Origin: JAHFUI01 sp039931615
GTDB lineage: Bacteria; Acidobacteriota; Vicinamibacteria; Vicinamibacterales; CAVVIG01
Length of the DNA stretch: 64,000 nt
Direction of reading: 5' to 3'
NCBI GenBank assembly: GCA_039931615.1
Contig: JBDTRR010000013.1
Span: 1-64,000, forward strand
A program made the position numbers and the translations under genes. Of this stretch, positions 22,782-33,603 are shown piece by piece (position 1 is the first letter of the stretch; each line of letters begins with the position of its first letter). Below the pieces are notes generated by a model. That model was not told the origin of the DNA. It did not search any database and saw only the letters and a program-made list of their open reading frames with translations.

Positions 22782-23636
22782 GTGAGGCGATCCCGCCGGC
22801 GGCCCCTGCGACGGCACAGCGCTGGACGCTGGGTGATTGGCGCCGCCGCGTGCGGCTTCGCGTTCCTGATCTACGTCGTCCTGACGCTCCCCGACGTCCG
22901 CCCGCTCCGCGCGTCGAATCCGGCGACGACCGCCTTCATGCAGCTGCGGGCCGCGGAGGCGCGCGCTGCCGGGCGCCCGGTCCGGGCGGCCCAGCAGTGG
23001 GTGAAGTACAGCCGGATCTCACCGCAGCTGACGCGCGCCGTGCTGGTCGCCGAAGACGATGCCTTCTGGCAGCACGAAGGGGTGGATTTCGAGCAGCTGC
23101 AGGAATCGCTGGAAGTCGATTGGGCGCGGGGCCGCCTGCTGCGCGGCGGCAGCACCATCACGCAGCAGCTGGCGAAGAACCTCTACCTGTCGCCCTCGAA
23201 GAACCCGGTGCGCAAGCTGCGCGAGCTGCTGATCGCGCGGCGCCTCGAAGCGGAGCTGCCGAAGTCGCGAATCCTCGAGCTGTACCTGAACGTGATCGAA
23301 TGGGGCGACGGCATCTACGGCGCGGAGGCGGCGGCGCGCGCCTATTTCCATACCAGCGCGGCGGCGCTCGGCGCGGCGCAGGCGGCGCAGCTGGCCGCGG
23401 CGATCGTCAACCCGCGGACGATGAACCCCGCCCACCCGACCGCGCGGCTCCTGCGCCGCCAGCAGATGATCCTGCGGCGGATGGGCAGCGTGGTCCCGCC
23501 GGCCGAGACGCCGACCGATCCGCGAGTCAACCGCGTGCCGGTTCCTTCGCCCGGTGATCAACCGGCGCCGCCGTCCGGTGATGTGCCGGCTGAGCAGCCG
23601 GCGATAGAGGTCGCACCGCCGGTCGAGTTGAAGTGA
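22782..23636 (+). CDS. mtgA: Monofunctional biosynthetic peptidoglycan transglycosylase
   Basis: A 284-aa GT51 enzyme that polymerises lipid II at the inner membrane. One N-terminal membrane helix (about 18-38) precedes the catalytic domain, which has all family motifs: LVAEDDAFWQHEGVD (catalytic E in AEDDAFW), RGGSTITQQLAKNLYLS, RKLRELLIARRLE, KSRILELYLNVIEWG and GAEAAARAYF. There is no transpeptidase domain; the proline-rich tail after about residue 240 is unique. The GTG at 22782 overlaps the stop of a 16-codon hydrophobic mini-ORF starting at 22735 (MYAPIVALMLALLVGP), a GTGA junction that could couple translation. Confidence 0.93.
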   Translation: MRRSRRRPLRRHSAGRWVIGAAACGFAFLIYVVLTLPDVRPLRASNPATTAFMQLRAAEARAAGRPVRAAQQWVKYSRISPQLTRAVLVAEDDAFWQHEGVDFEQLQESLEVDWARGRLLRGGSTITQQLAKNLYLSPSKNPVRKLRELLIARRLEAELPKSRILELYLNVIEWGDGIYGAEAAARAYFHTSAAALGAAQAAQLAAAIVNPRTMNPAHPTARLLRRQQMILRRMGSVVPPAETPTDPRVNRVPVPSPGDQPAPPSGDVPAEQPAIEVAPPVELK

Positions 23637-23660
23637 GTGCGTTTCTCGTCAGTTCCGGGG

Positions 23661-23714
23661 GGCCGCCTTCAGGCGGACCCCCGTAATCCGGCTAAAGCCG
23701 GATCCCACGTACGA
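23661..23714. repeat. Adjacent dispersed palindromes
   Basis: GGCCGCCTTCAGGCGGACC (23661-23679) is followed by ATCCGGCTAAAGCCGGAT plus CCCACGTACGA (23686-23714). The second has the standard orientation and tail. They lie between the convergent mtgA and msrA genes. Confidence 0.85.
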
Positions 23715-23739
23715 ACAGAAGCGCCGTGCGAGGCAATAG

Positions 23740-24453
23740 CTAACGCGCCACGAACAGATCCGGAAGCTGCGTGCGGAGGTGATCGACCTTGGGCCGATCG
23801 TAGGTGGCGATGTACGGGTGCGCCGGATTGCGGGCGGCGAAGTCCTGGTGGTAGGCCTCGGCCTGGTAGAACGCCTGCAGGGCAACGACCTCCGTCGCGA
23901 TCGGCCGCGGGAACACCCTGGCCTGGTTCAGCTGATCGATGTAGGCGCGGGCGACCTGCCGCTGCTCATCGCTCGAGGCGAAGATCGCCGAGCGATACTG
24001 CGTCCCGCTGTCCGGTCCCTGCCGGTTCAGCTCGGTTGGATCATGCGCCACCGAGAAAAACACCTTCAGCAGCTGACCGTACGAGACCTGGGCCGGGTCG
24101 TAGATGATGTTCACCGACTCGGCGTGGTTGGTCCGGCCGGTGCCGACCAGCTCGTAGTGCGCGGTGTCCGCGGCGCCGCCAGCGTAGCCGGACGTGACGT
24201 GCCTCACACCCTTGACGTGTTCGAAGACGGCCTCGATCCCCCAGAAGCAGCCGCCGGCCAGCACGGCGGTGCGGTCTGTCGCTGATGTCGCCGGCGGTTC
24301 GTCGACAGCCGGGTTGGGTATCGCCGCCGACGCCGTCATCACGGCCGGGCGGCACGCGGCGGTGGCCGCGAGGGCCGCGCCGATCGCCGCGGCGGCGACG
24401 AATCGGCGGGCGGCGACGGCGATTCCGGCTTGAGCGATCGGTTTATCATGCAT
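23740..24453 (-). CDS. msrA: Exported peptide-methionine (S)-S-oxide reductase MsrA
   Basis: A 237-aa precursor. The N-terminus (MHDKPIAQAG, a hydrophobic run, then TAAC at residue 34) looks like a lipoprotein signal, so the enzyme acts outside the cytoplasm. The MsrA domain has the catalytic GGCFWGIEAVFE (C69), SGYAGG, GTGRTNHAESV, YDPAQVSYGQLL, FFSVAHDPTELNRQGPDSGTQYRS and the AYHQDF segment. It repairs oxidised methionine. ATG 24453 was chosen because the upstream codons lack a signal-sequence start. No msrB is adjacent. Confidence 0.93.
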   Translation of the reverse strand: MHDKPIAQAGIAVAARRFVAAAAIGAALAATAACRPAVMTASAAIPNPAVDEPPATSATDRTAVLAGGCFWGIEAVFEHVKGVRHVTSGYAGGAADTAHYELVGTGRTNHAESVNIIYDPAQVSYGQLLKVFFSVAHDPTELNRQGPDSGTQYRSAIFASSDEQRQVARAYIDQLNQARVFPRPIATEVVALQAFYQAEAYHQDFAARNPAHPYIATYDRPKVDHLRTQLPDLFVAR

Positions 24454-24519
24454 ACTTAAGCCTACCCGGATTGTGAAGTCGTGGCTGCACAAGTCTTCTT
24501 GTGTCTTGCCGCGATGAGC

Positions 24520-24549
24520 TTGACACCCGCGAGAACGCTTCGCTATAGT
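24520..24549 (+). promoter_or_regulatory. Sigma-70-type promoter for the metallopeptidase gene
   Basis: TTGACA at 24520-24525, an 18-bp spacer, then TATAGT at 24544-24549. This is among the best promoter matches in the window. Transcription would start near 24556, about 85 bp before the ATG at 24641. Confidence 0.7.
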
Positions 24550-24640
24550 CTCGCGTCCCCGTTATCACAGCCGAGGCGGTCAGCGTGCGCCCTTCCGGCG
24601 GGCGCTCTATGGCGCGGACGATTTGTGTGGCGCGAACCGC

Positions 24641-25456
24641 ATGATCAACTACACAGAATGCATGACGATGTTGATGCGAGACATCGTCGCGCGCGTGCCG
24701 AGGCTGTCCTTCATCGATCTCGCCGATGTGCTCGTCTTCGCCCGCGCCGGCCGTTCCGATGCCGACGGTGCGTTCGCCACCTGCCACTGCCTGACGCTGC
24801 CGCCGAGCGAGGCGGGGTATTACTTCTGGCGGGATCGGACCACCGGCCGCCTGACACGGCGGTCGGAGTGGTTCGTCACCCGGTCGCCCGCTGTCGCCAT
24901 CGAGGCGCGGCCGTTGAGCTACATGATCTCGTTCGCGCTGCCGCGCTTCTGCGATCAGTCGCTCGATCGGACCCGCAAGGAGCGGTTCTATCCAGGCGCC
25001 GAGCCCTGGCTCGCCAAGCTCGACACGGTCGTCCACGAGCTCTATCACATCGATCCCGATCGCAGCGGCATCCGCCGGATCGAGCGCCAGGACGGGACCT
25101 ATTCCGACAACTGCCACGGCCATCTGTTCTTCACCCAGGTCGCCGACATGGTGGCGACCTACGTCGAGAGCGGGCCCGATCCCGCGATTTACGACTTCCT
25201 GCGCTACGACTTCGACACCCTCGACGACCGCTTCGGCGGCGTTGCGGCGACGACGTTCCGGACGTTCCCGTCCTATCCGCAGCGCTATCTCGAGCGCGCC
25301 GAGCTGCAGCCGGTGTGCGAGGGCGACGAAGCCGCCGTCGTCGTTGAACCGCTCCGCCCCAATCAGATGCCGACCCTGTACACGGAGCGCGACCTGCAGC
25401 TCCGGCACTTCTCCAAGAAGACCTCGCGGCGGCTGCCCGAATTCCGGGCGGCCTGA
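24641..25456 (+). CDS. Putative zinc metallopeptidase (HELYH motif)
   Basis: A 271-aa cytoplasmic-looking protein with VVHELYHIDPDRSGIRRIE, an HExxH zinc-protease signature. A later histidine-containing stretch, SDNCHGHLFF, could provide a further metal ligand. The pattern HELxHIDPxxxG resembles the 'putative phage metallopeptidase' group, but I am not certain of the family. No signal peptide or membrane helix is seen. MINYTECMTML at 24641 was taken as start; an ATG at 24623 is also in frame. The gene has its own strong promoter and no co-directional neighbour, so it is a single-gene unit. Target proteins are unknown. Confidence 0.65.
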   Translation: MINYTECMTMLMRDIVARVPRLSFIDLADVLVFARAGRSDADGAFATCHCLTLPPSEAGYYFWRDRTTGRLTRRSEWFVTRSPAVAIEARPLSYMISFALPRFCDQSLDRTRKERFYPGAEPWLAKLDTVVHELYHIDPDRSGIRRIERQDGTYSDNCHGHLFFTQVADMVATYVESGPDPAIYDFLRYDFDTLDDRFGGVAATTFRTFPSYPQRYLERAELQPVCEGDEAAVVVEPLRPNQMPTLYTERDLQLRHFSKKTSRRLPEFRAA

Positions 25457-25463
25457 GAGCGGC

Positions 25464-25481
25464 GTCCGGGAACGCCGGACA
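25464..25481. repeat. Degenerate dispersed palindrome
   Basis: GTCCGG...CCGGAC with the tail ACTATT, between the metallopeptidase and the NlpC/P60 gene (convergent). It is a decayed member of the GTCCGGC family. Confidence 0.5.
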
Positions 25482-26102
25482 CTATTGCAATCTGCGGGCG
25501 CCGATGTAGCGCTTCGACCAGTAGGTGCTGGCGAGGCGCTCGACTCGCACCACGCCGGTCGAGCTCGGCGCGTGGACGAAGGCGTCGCCGCCGATCGCGA
25601 TGGCGACGTGCGACGCCCCCGGCGCGACGGTGCTGAAGAAGATCAGGTCGCCCGGCGCGATCTCGGTCGGCTTCAACGGCTTCCCGGTTTCGAACTGATC
25701 CCTGACGTTGCGCGGCAGCGCGATGCCGTGGCGGGCGAAGACGTACTGCGTGAAGCCGCTGCAGTCGAAGCCGGCCGGATCGGTGCCGCCGTCCCGATAC
25801 CTGATCCCGCGCAGCGCCAGCGCCGTGCCGGTCAGCGCATAGGCGTCGACGCCGGCCGGACAGTTTGCGCAGGACGCCGCTGCCCCGGCGTCGGCGAGGC
25901 CGGTGTTTCCGGCGCCGTCAACCGGGGCCGGGACCGGGGCCGGTACCGGGGCAGGCGGAGGCGGATCGGGTGCGGGCGCCGGAGTCCGCGGGGTCGCGGG
26001 ACCGGGCATGGGGAAGGGACGCGGCGTGGCGCCGGTCGAGGCGCAGGCGGCCGTGCACACCGCCGCGGCGACGATGAACAGCTCGCATGAGCGCTTCAGC
26101 AT
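25482..26102 (-). CDS. NlpC/P60 family lipoprotein, probable cell-wall endopeptidase
   Basis: A 206-aa precursor. MLKRSCELFIVAAAVCTAAC gives a signal sequence ending in a lipobox cysteine (C20). A long proline/alanine linker follows, then an NlpC/P60 domain with the catalytic cysteine in GFDCSGFTQYVF, IALPRNVRDQF, GDLIFFST and the histidine in GASHVAIAIGG, with DAFVHAPS. Such enzymes cleave the peptide stems of peptidoglycan, usually gamma-D-Glu-DAP bonds. ATG 26102 was preferred because it gives the shortest complete lipoprotein signal; in-frame starts at 26138 and 26162 exist. Confidence 0.88.
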   Translation of the reverse strand: MLKRSCELFIVAAAVCTAACASTGATPRPFPMPGPATPRTPAPAPDPPPPAPVPAPVPAPVDGAGNTGLADAGAAASCANCPAGVDAYALTGTALALRGIRYRDGGTDPAGFDCSGFTQYVFARHGIALPRNVRDQFETGKPLKPTEIAPGDLIFFSTVAPGASHVAIAIGGDAFVHAPSSTGVVRVERLASTYWSKRYIGARRLQ

Positions 26103-26193
26103 GGTCCGGAATGAGCGGGGCCGCACGGAGACGGTCATGATATCGGTCCTCACGCTAACCATCCGTCTTCGATGTGTTTACAGCGTCCGATCC

Positions 26194-26222
26194 TTGACAC
26201 CTCTACCACCCTCGGGCAGAAT
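26194..26222 (+). promoter_or_regulatory. Sigma-70-type promoter for the HNH endonuclease gene
   Basis: TTGACA at 26194-26199, a 17-bp spacer, and CAGAAT at 26217-26222, followed by an AT-rich TTTAAAC. Predicted transcription start is near 26229, under 30 bp before the ATG at 26257. Confidence 0.6.
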
Positions 26223-26256
26223 TTAAACACGGTCGGGCCAGAACCCGTTTCCTACG

Positions 26257-26790
26257 ATGGAACAGACGCTGCTCCTGAACGCGACGTACGAGCCGCTCAA
26301 GGTCGTCGACTGGCAGAAGGCCGTCACGCTCTGGTGCCAGGGGAAGGTCGAGATCATCGAGGTCCACGACCGCGAAGTGCGGGCGGTCTCGTTCAGCTTC
26401 AAGCTGCCTTCCGTCATCCGCCTGCTCCGCTACATCAAGATCAAGCGGCGGTTCGATTATGTGCCGTTTTCGCGCGCCAATATCTACGCGCGTGACGACC
26501 ACAGGTGCCAGTATTGCGGCAATCCGTTTCCGACCAGCGATCTGACGTTCGACCACGTCGTGCCGGTCGCCCAGGGCGGCCGCAAGGACTGGGAAAACAT
26601 CGTCACGGCCTGCGTCACCTGCAATCGGCGGAAGGGCGGGCGAACGCCGCACGAAGCGGGCATGCACCTCAGGCGAATGCCCAAGCGACCCGAGTCGGCG
26701 CCAGCGCTCCGCATCACCATCGGCCTCCGCAGCGCTCCCGAAACGTGGCGCGACTATCTCTACTGGAACCTCGAACTGGACGACACCTAG
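26257..26790 (+). CDS. HNH endonuclease family protein
   Basis: A 177-aa protein: an N-terminal 70-residue part (LLLNATYEPLKVVDWQKAV...GKVEIIE) and an HNH nuclease with two CxxC knuckles, RCQYCG (C84, C87) and VTCNRRKGG with C119/C122, and the core LTFDHVVPVAQGG (D99-H100) and N114 in DWENIV. This compact form is very common and chromosomal in many bacteria. Its natural substrate is not known, and it is not obviously linked to restriction-modification. It is a stand-alone gene with its own promoter. Confidence 0.88.
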   Translation: MEQTLLLNATYEPLKVVDWQKAVTLWCQGKVEIIEVHDREVRAVSFSFKLPSVIRLLRYIKIKRRFDYVPFSRANIYARDDHRCQYCGNPFPTSDLTFDHVVPVAQGGRKDWENIVTACVTCNRRKGGRTPHEAGMHLRRMPKRPESAPALRITIGLRSAPETWRDYLYWNLELDDT

Positions 26791-26920
26791 CCACAACGAA
26801 CGTGCTGCAGGATCGACCAGGGAGGTGTGCGAGACAACCGCAGCCTCCAACCATACCCTTGAGCCATCAGCGATAATGAAGCGACGGGCTCCTCCGTCAA
26901 CAGTCGACACTCGATCCCCC

Positions 26921-27922
26921 ATGTCCAACAGTCCCGGCATCACCGCGGTCCGTCCGGCCTCCGCCATCCAGGGCGGCCGGATCGTCATCGAAGGGGCGGG
27001 GTTTCCGGTCGACGGTCCGGAACTGCCCGTGGTCCGCATCGGCGGCGAGCGCGCCCGCATCGTCCACGCCTCGCCGCGGGTGCTGGGCGTGATCGTGCCG
27101 CCAGTCGCCGACGGCGGCCGCGCCAGCGTGCGGATCGACGGCGTCCCGGATGAATCGGCCGTCATCGACGTGGCGTCGACCGTCGCGACCGGACTGCATC
27201 AGGTCGACAACCCGGTGTTCGATCGAGCCGGCAATCTCTACGTCACCTACAGCGGGACGCGCGGGCAGGAGGTGCCGGTCTCCATCTTCTGCGTCCGCCC
27301 CGACGGCATGCGCGAGACCTTCTCGTCCGGCATCGTCAACCCGACCTCGATGGCCATCGATCCGGAAGGGCGCCTCTACGTGTCGAGCCGGTTCGAGGGA
27401 ACGGTCTACCGGGTCGGCCTCGATGGATCGTCCGAGTCGTTCGCCAGCGATCTCGGCGTCGCCTGCGGGCTGACGTTCGCGGCCGACGGCACGCTGTTCG
27501 TCGGCGACCGCTCCGGGACGATCTTCCGCGTCGATCGGGACGGGCACGCACGGGCGTTCGCCTCGCTGCCGCCGAGCGTGGCCGCGTTCCATCTCGCGCT
27601 GGCGCCGGACGGCGCGCTGCACGTGGCCGCCCCGACGCTGTCGTCCTACGACGGCATCTATCGGATTGCCGCCGACGGCGAGGTCACCCAGCCGTATACC
27701 GGATTCGGCCGGCCGCAGGGGCTGGCCTTCGATGCCAACGGCACGCTGTTCGTCATCGAAGCGCTCGCCGGCAGCAGCGGGCTGTATCGGATTCCCTCGG
27801 ACGGCGCCCGGGAGCTGGTCCTCTCCGGCCCCGGGCTGATCGGCGTGGCCTTCGATCCCACGGGCGGCCTCGTCGTGTGCTCGAACGATACGGCGTATCG
27901 CGTGTCACCCTCGGGCGCCTGA
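26921..27922 (+). CDS. IPT/TIG plus NHL/SMP-30-like beta-propeller protein
   Basis: A 333-aa protein. The first ~80 residues form an IPT/TIG immunoglobulin-like domain (ITAVRPASAIQGGRIVIEGAGF...VVRIGG...VIVPPVADGG). The rest is a six-bladed propeller of the NHL/SMP-30 kind with repeating DxxGNLYV-like turns: FDRAGNLYVTYSG, IDPEGRLYVSSRF, FAADGTLFVGDR, LAPDGALHVAA, FDANGTLFVIEA and FDPTGGLVVCS. No signal peptide is seen from ATG 26921. Such proteins bind ligands or act as lactonases; no catalytic set could be assigned, so function is open. Confidence 0.8.
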   Translation: MSNSPGITAVRPASAIQGGRIVIEGAGFPVDGPELPVVRIGGERARIVHASPRVLGVIVPPVADGGRASVRIDGVPDESAVIDVASTVATGLHQVDNPVFDRAGNLYVTYSGTRGQEVPVSIFCVRPDGMRETFSSGIVNPTSMAIDPEGRLYVSSRFEGTVYRVGLDGSSESFASDLGVACGLTFAADGTLFVGDRSGTIFRVDRDGHARAFASLPPSVAAFHLALAPDGALHVAAPTLSSYDGIYRIAADGEVTQPYTGFGRPQGLAFDANGTLFVIEALAGSSGLYRIPSDGARELVLSGPGLIGVAFDPTGGLVVCSNDTAYRVSPSGA

Positions 27923-27930
27923 ACAATCAC

Positions 27931-28026
27931 GGGACGGTCTCGAGACCGTCCCCTACACCCCCTGGCACCCGCTGGCAAGAAGTTCGCTACGCTGCCGGGC
28001 GTAGGGCACACCCTTCAGGGTGTGCC
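27931..28026. repeat. Pair of perfect palindromes with CTAC tails, opposed orientation
   Basis: GGGACGGTCTCGAGACCGTCCC with CTACACCC after it (27931-27959), and on the other strand GGCACACCCTGAAGGGTGTGCC followed by CTACGCC (28026 back to about 27999). The stems are 11 and 10 bp and perfect. They sit between convergent genes (27922 and 28082) and may also act as terminator-like hairpins. The same GGGACGGTCT stem occurs inside nadD. Confidence 0.88.
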
Positions 28027-28081
28027 GCCAGTCGTGCAACGACGGGTTGCGACACGCCTGACGCCGGCCGCCGATCCGGCA

Positions 28082-29578
28082 CTACGCACGATCTGCCATC
28101 CGCAATCCACTCTTCCGGTATCCGTAGGCGTAGTAGACCACCAGCCCGACCGCCAGCCAGAGTCCGAACCGGATCCAGGTGATCCACGGCAGGCCGAGCA
28201 TCAGGTAGAGGCACGAGATGACGCCGAGGACCGGGACGAGCGGGACCCACGGGGTCCTGAAGGCCCGGTAGCGGTCCGGATCGCGCCGGCGCAGGATCAG
28301 GATGCCGACGCACACCAGGATGAACGCGAACAACGTGCCGATGTTCGTCAGGTCGACCATCTCGTCGATGCTGGTGAACATCGCGCACACCGCGACCAGC
28401 ACGCCGGTCAGGATGGTCGTGACGTACGGGGTGTGGAACCGCGGATGCACCCGGGCGAAGCTCGGCGGCAGCAGGCCGTCGCGGGCCATCGAGAAGAAGA
28501 TTCTCGGCTGCCCGAGCTGGAACACCAGCAGGACCGCGGTGTGCGCCACCACCGACCCGAACGCGACGATGCCGACGAACAGGTTGCTCCAGCGTCCGAT
28601 GTTCGCATATTGCAGCGCCATCGTCAGCGGCTCGGCCTGCTCGGTCGCCAGCTTCTGCCGCAGCACGTCGTAGGGGATGATGCCGGAGAACACCACCGCC
28701 ACGATGATGTAGATCAGCGTGCAGATGACCAGCGATCCGATGATGCCGATCGGCAGATCGCGGCTGGGATTGCGCGTCTCCTCGGCGACGGTCGACACCG
28801 CGTCGAAGCCGATATACGCGAAGAAGACGATGGCGGCGCCCGACTGGATGCCGGCCCACCCGTTGGGCGCGAACGGCGTGTAGTTGGCGGCGTGGGTGTA
28901 GTTCCAGCCGACGATGACGAAGAAGCCCAGCACGACCAGCTTCAGCATCACCATCGCGGTGTTGATCGTCGCGCTCTCGCGGATGCCGATCACCAGCACG
29001 ATCGTGATCAGCGCGACGATGGCGAAGGCCAGGATGTTGAAGACGATCGGGACGCCGAACAGGTGCGGTGCGCTCTCGAACAGCCCGGGGATCCGGGCGG
29101 CGGTGCGATAGTCGGTCGACAGCCAGTCGGGGATGACGATGCCGAACCCCGAGAGCAGCGTCTTGAAGTAGTTGCCCCAGCTGATCGCGACCGCGACGTT
29201 GCCGACGGCGTACTCGATGATCAGATCCCAGCCGATGATCCAGGCGACCAGCTCGCCGAGGGTGGCGTAGGCGTAGGTATAGGCGCTGCCGGAGATCGGC
29301 ACCATCGCGGCGAACTCGGCGTAGCACAGCGCGGCGAAGCCGCAGGCGACGGCGGTCAGGACGAAGGACAGGATCAGCGCCGGCCCGGCGCCCGGCCGCG
29401 TCGCGTCGCCGGCCGCGGCGGTGCCGATGGTGGCGAAGATGCCGGCGCCGACGATGGCGCCGATGCCGAGCATGACGACGTCGAAGGCGCCGAGGGAGCG
29501 GGCCAGCCGGTGCTGCGGCGCCTCGCTTTCGACGAGCAGGGCGTCGAGGCTCTTGGTGCGGAGCAGTTGTCTCAGCAT
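28082..29578 (-). CDS. APC-family amino acid permease (cationic amino acid transporter-like)
   Basis: A 498-aa inner-membrane protein with about 12-13 transmembrane helices. The first helix carries the APC substrate-binding loop GIGAIVGAGIFATIGTAA. CYAEFAAMVPISGSAYTYAYATLGE, FFAYIGFDAVSTVAEETRNPSRDLPIGII and FSMARDGLLPPSFARVHPRFHTPY are hallmarks of the YfnA/CAT branch that takes up amino acids with protons. It is a single gene, divergent from the YceI gene. Actual substrate cannot be told from sequence. Confidence 0.92.
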   Translation of the reverse strand: MLRQLLRTKSLDALLVESEAPQHRLARSLGAFDVVMLGIGAIVGAGIFATIGTAAAGDATRPGAGPALILSFVLTAVACGFAALCYAEFAAMVPISGSAYTYAYATLGELVAWIIGWDLIIEYAVGNVAVAISWGNYFKTLLSGFGIVIPDWLSTDYRTAARIPGLFESAPHLFGVPIVFNILAFAIVALITIVLVIGIRESATINTAMVMLKLVVLGFFVIVGWNYTHAANYTPFAPNGWAGIQSGAAIVFFAYIGFDAVSTVAEETRNPSRDLPIGIIGSLVICTLIYIIVAVVFSGIIPYDVLRQKLATEQAEPLTMALQYANIGRWSNLFVGIVAFGSVVAHTAVLLVFQLGQPRIFFSMARDGLLPPSFARVHPRFHTPYVTTILTGVLVAVCAMFTSIDEMVDLTNIGTLFAFILVCVGILILRRRDPDRYRAFRTPWVPLVPVLGVISCLYLMLGLPWITWIRFGLWLAVGLVVYYAYGYRKSGLRMADRA

Positions 29579-29718
29579 CGCGGCGGGGTCTCCACGGATC
29601 CTGCCGCAGGATTATATGCAATGGCGCTTCGGGGCCCGGGCGGGAGCAGAGTGACTTCGATCACAATGGTCCGGTGGCGATAATCGGCCGGGTCACACGT
29701 ACGGGAGAAGAGAGACCG

Positions 29719-30315
29719 ATGCCAGGGCGCCGTTCGTCCGGTTTCGCCGCGAGAGGTCAGGCGCTGCTGCTGGCGTTGCTGATCGGGGCGGCGGGCCTTC
29801 ACGGCGAGAGCCGTCAGATCGACACGGCGCAGTCGACGCTGACGGTGTTCGTCTATAAGTCCGGACTGTTCTCGGCGTTCGCCGACGATCACGTCATCGA
29901 CGGCCTGATTGCCGGCGGAACGATTGCCGACACGGCGCCGTTGTCGGTGGCGATCGAGGTCAGGGCAGGCGGGTTGAAGGTCCGCGATCCGAAGTTGTCG
30001 GCGAGCAGGCGCGCCGAGGTTCAGATGCGGATGCTCGGCCCCGAGGTGCTGGACACGGAGAGGTTTCCGTTGATCGCCTTCGCGTCGACAGCGGCAGCTG
30101 CCGCCGGGCCGGACCGGTGGATGGTGACCGGCGGTCTGACGATCCACGGGGTGACGCGGCAGGTGACGTTTCCGGTCAGCCGGGCGGACGGGCGCTGGCG
30201 CGGGTCGGTGGCGATCAGGCAGCGCGACTTCGGCATCATGCCGATCAGCATCGCCGGCGGCACGGTCAAGGTGAAGGACGAGATCACGGTGAGGTTCGAC
30301 GTGATCGCGCGTTAG
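29719..30315 (+). CDS. Exported YceI-family lipid-binding protein
   Basis: A 198-aa precursor with a signal peptide (MPGRRSSGFAARGQALLLAL..., cleaved near residue 32) and a YceI lipocalin-like barrel: RQIDTAQSTLTVFVYKSGLF, DPKLSASRRAEVQMRM, DTERFPLIAFAST, TGGLTIHGVTRQVTFPV and QRDFGIMPISIAGGTVKVKDEITV. YceI proteins bind long isoprenoid-type lipids in the periplasm. A GGGAGAAGAGAG purine run upstream supports ATG 29719 over the 15-codon-longer frame. It is divergent from the permease. Confidence 0.9.
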   Translation: MPGRRSSGFAARGQALLLALLIGAAGLHGESRQIDTAQSTLTVFVYKSGLFSAFADDHVIDGLIAGGTIADTAPLSVAIEVRAGGLKVRDPKLSASRRAEVQMRMLGPEVLDTERFPLIAFASTAAAAAGPDRWMVTGGLTIHGVTRQVTFPVSRADGRWRGSVAIRQRDFGIMPISIAGGTVKVKDEITVRFDVIAR

Positions 30316-30330
30316 CCCCGAACCTCAAAC

Positions 30331-30376
30331 CCCCAGCCCCAGCCCCAGCCCCAGCCCCAGCCCCAGCCCCAGCCCA
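30331..30376. repeat. Hexamer tandem repeat (CCAGCC)n
   Basis: About seven to eight units of CCCCAG directly after the YceI gene. It is an intergenic microsatellite of no evident function. Confidence 0.9.
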
Positions 30377-30508
30377 AGACAGCCTTGAGCGCGGCTCAAC
30401 CGTTCCGGCGTGAGCGTGCTACGATCATCGTTTGGGATGGGCGGGGAATTCGCGTCAGGAACCCCTGAGCGCGCGCCCTGGCCTCGAACCCGGCACCGGA
30501 CGCGATTC

Positions 30509-33391
<2,883 letters not shown>

Positions 33392-33502
33392 TGACGCATA
33401 GTGGTAATATGCCCACACCTTTGGCGGTCCAGCCTGTGGCTGAAATACCACAGCGACGATCCTGCCGGGGCGGATTCATTCCAGCTGATCGTGAGTAACC
33501 GC

Positions 33503-33531
33503 TTGTTACGTCTGTATGTTAGGGATAGTAT
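33503..33531 (+). promoter_or_regulatory. Putative sigma-70 promoter of lpxC
   Basis: TTGTTA at 33503-33508, a 17-bp spacer, and TAGTAT at 33526-33531 in an AT-richer stretch. Predicted start near 33538, some 65 bp before the lpxC ATG. Confidence 0.5.
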
Positions 33532-33536
33532 TCATC

Positions 33537-33561
33537 CCCGACGCTGCCGGGCATTTTTTTT
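33537..33561 (+). terminator. Short hairpin with T8 run between uvrA and lpxC
   Basis: CCCG (33537) pairs with CGGG (33548-33551) around a 7-base loop, then CA and eight T (33554-33561). Form is that of a weak intrinsic terminator for transcription coming from uvrA. Another hairpin, CTGTGG...CCACAG, is at about 33434-33455. If the promoter at 33503 is real, the hairpin lies at the very 5' end of the lpxC transcript. Confidence 0.5.
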
Positions 33562-33603
33562 GCTGAGCCTGTGACGGCTCACTCTACTTTGCCCGTGAGG
33601 CTC

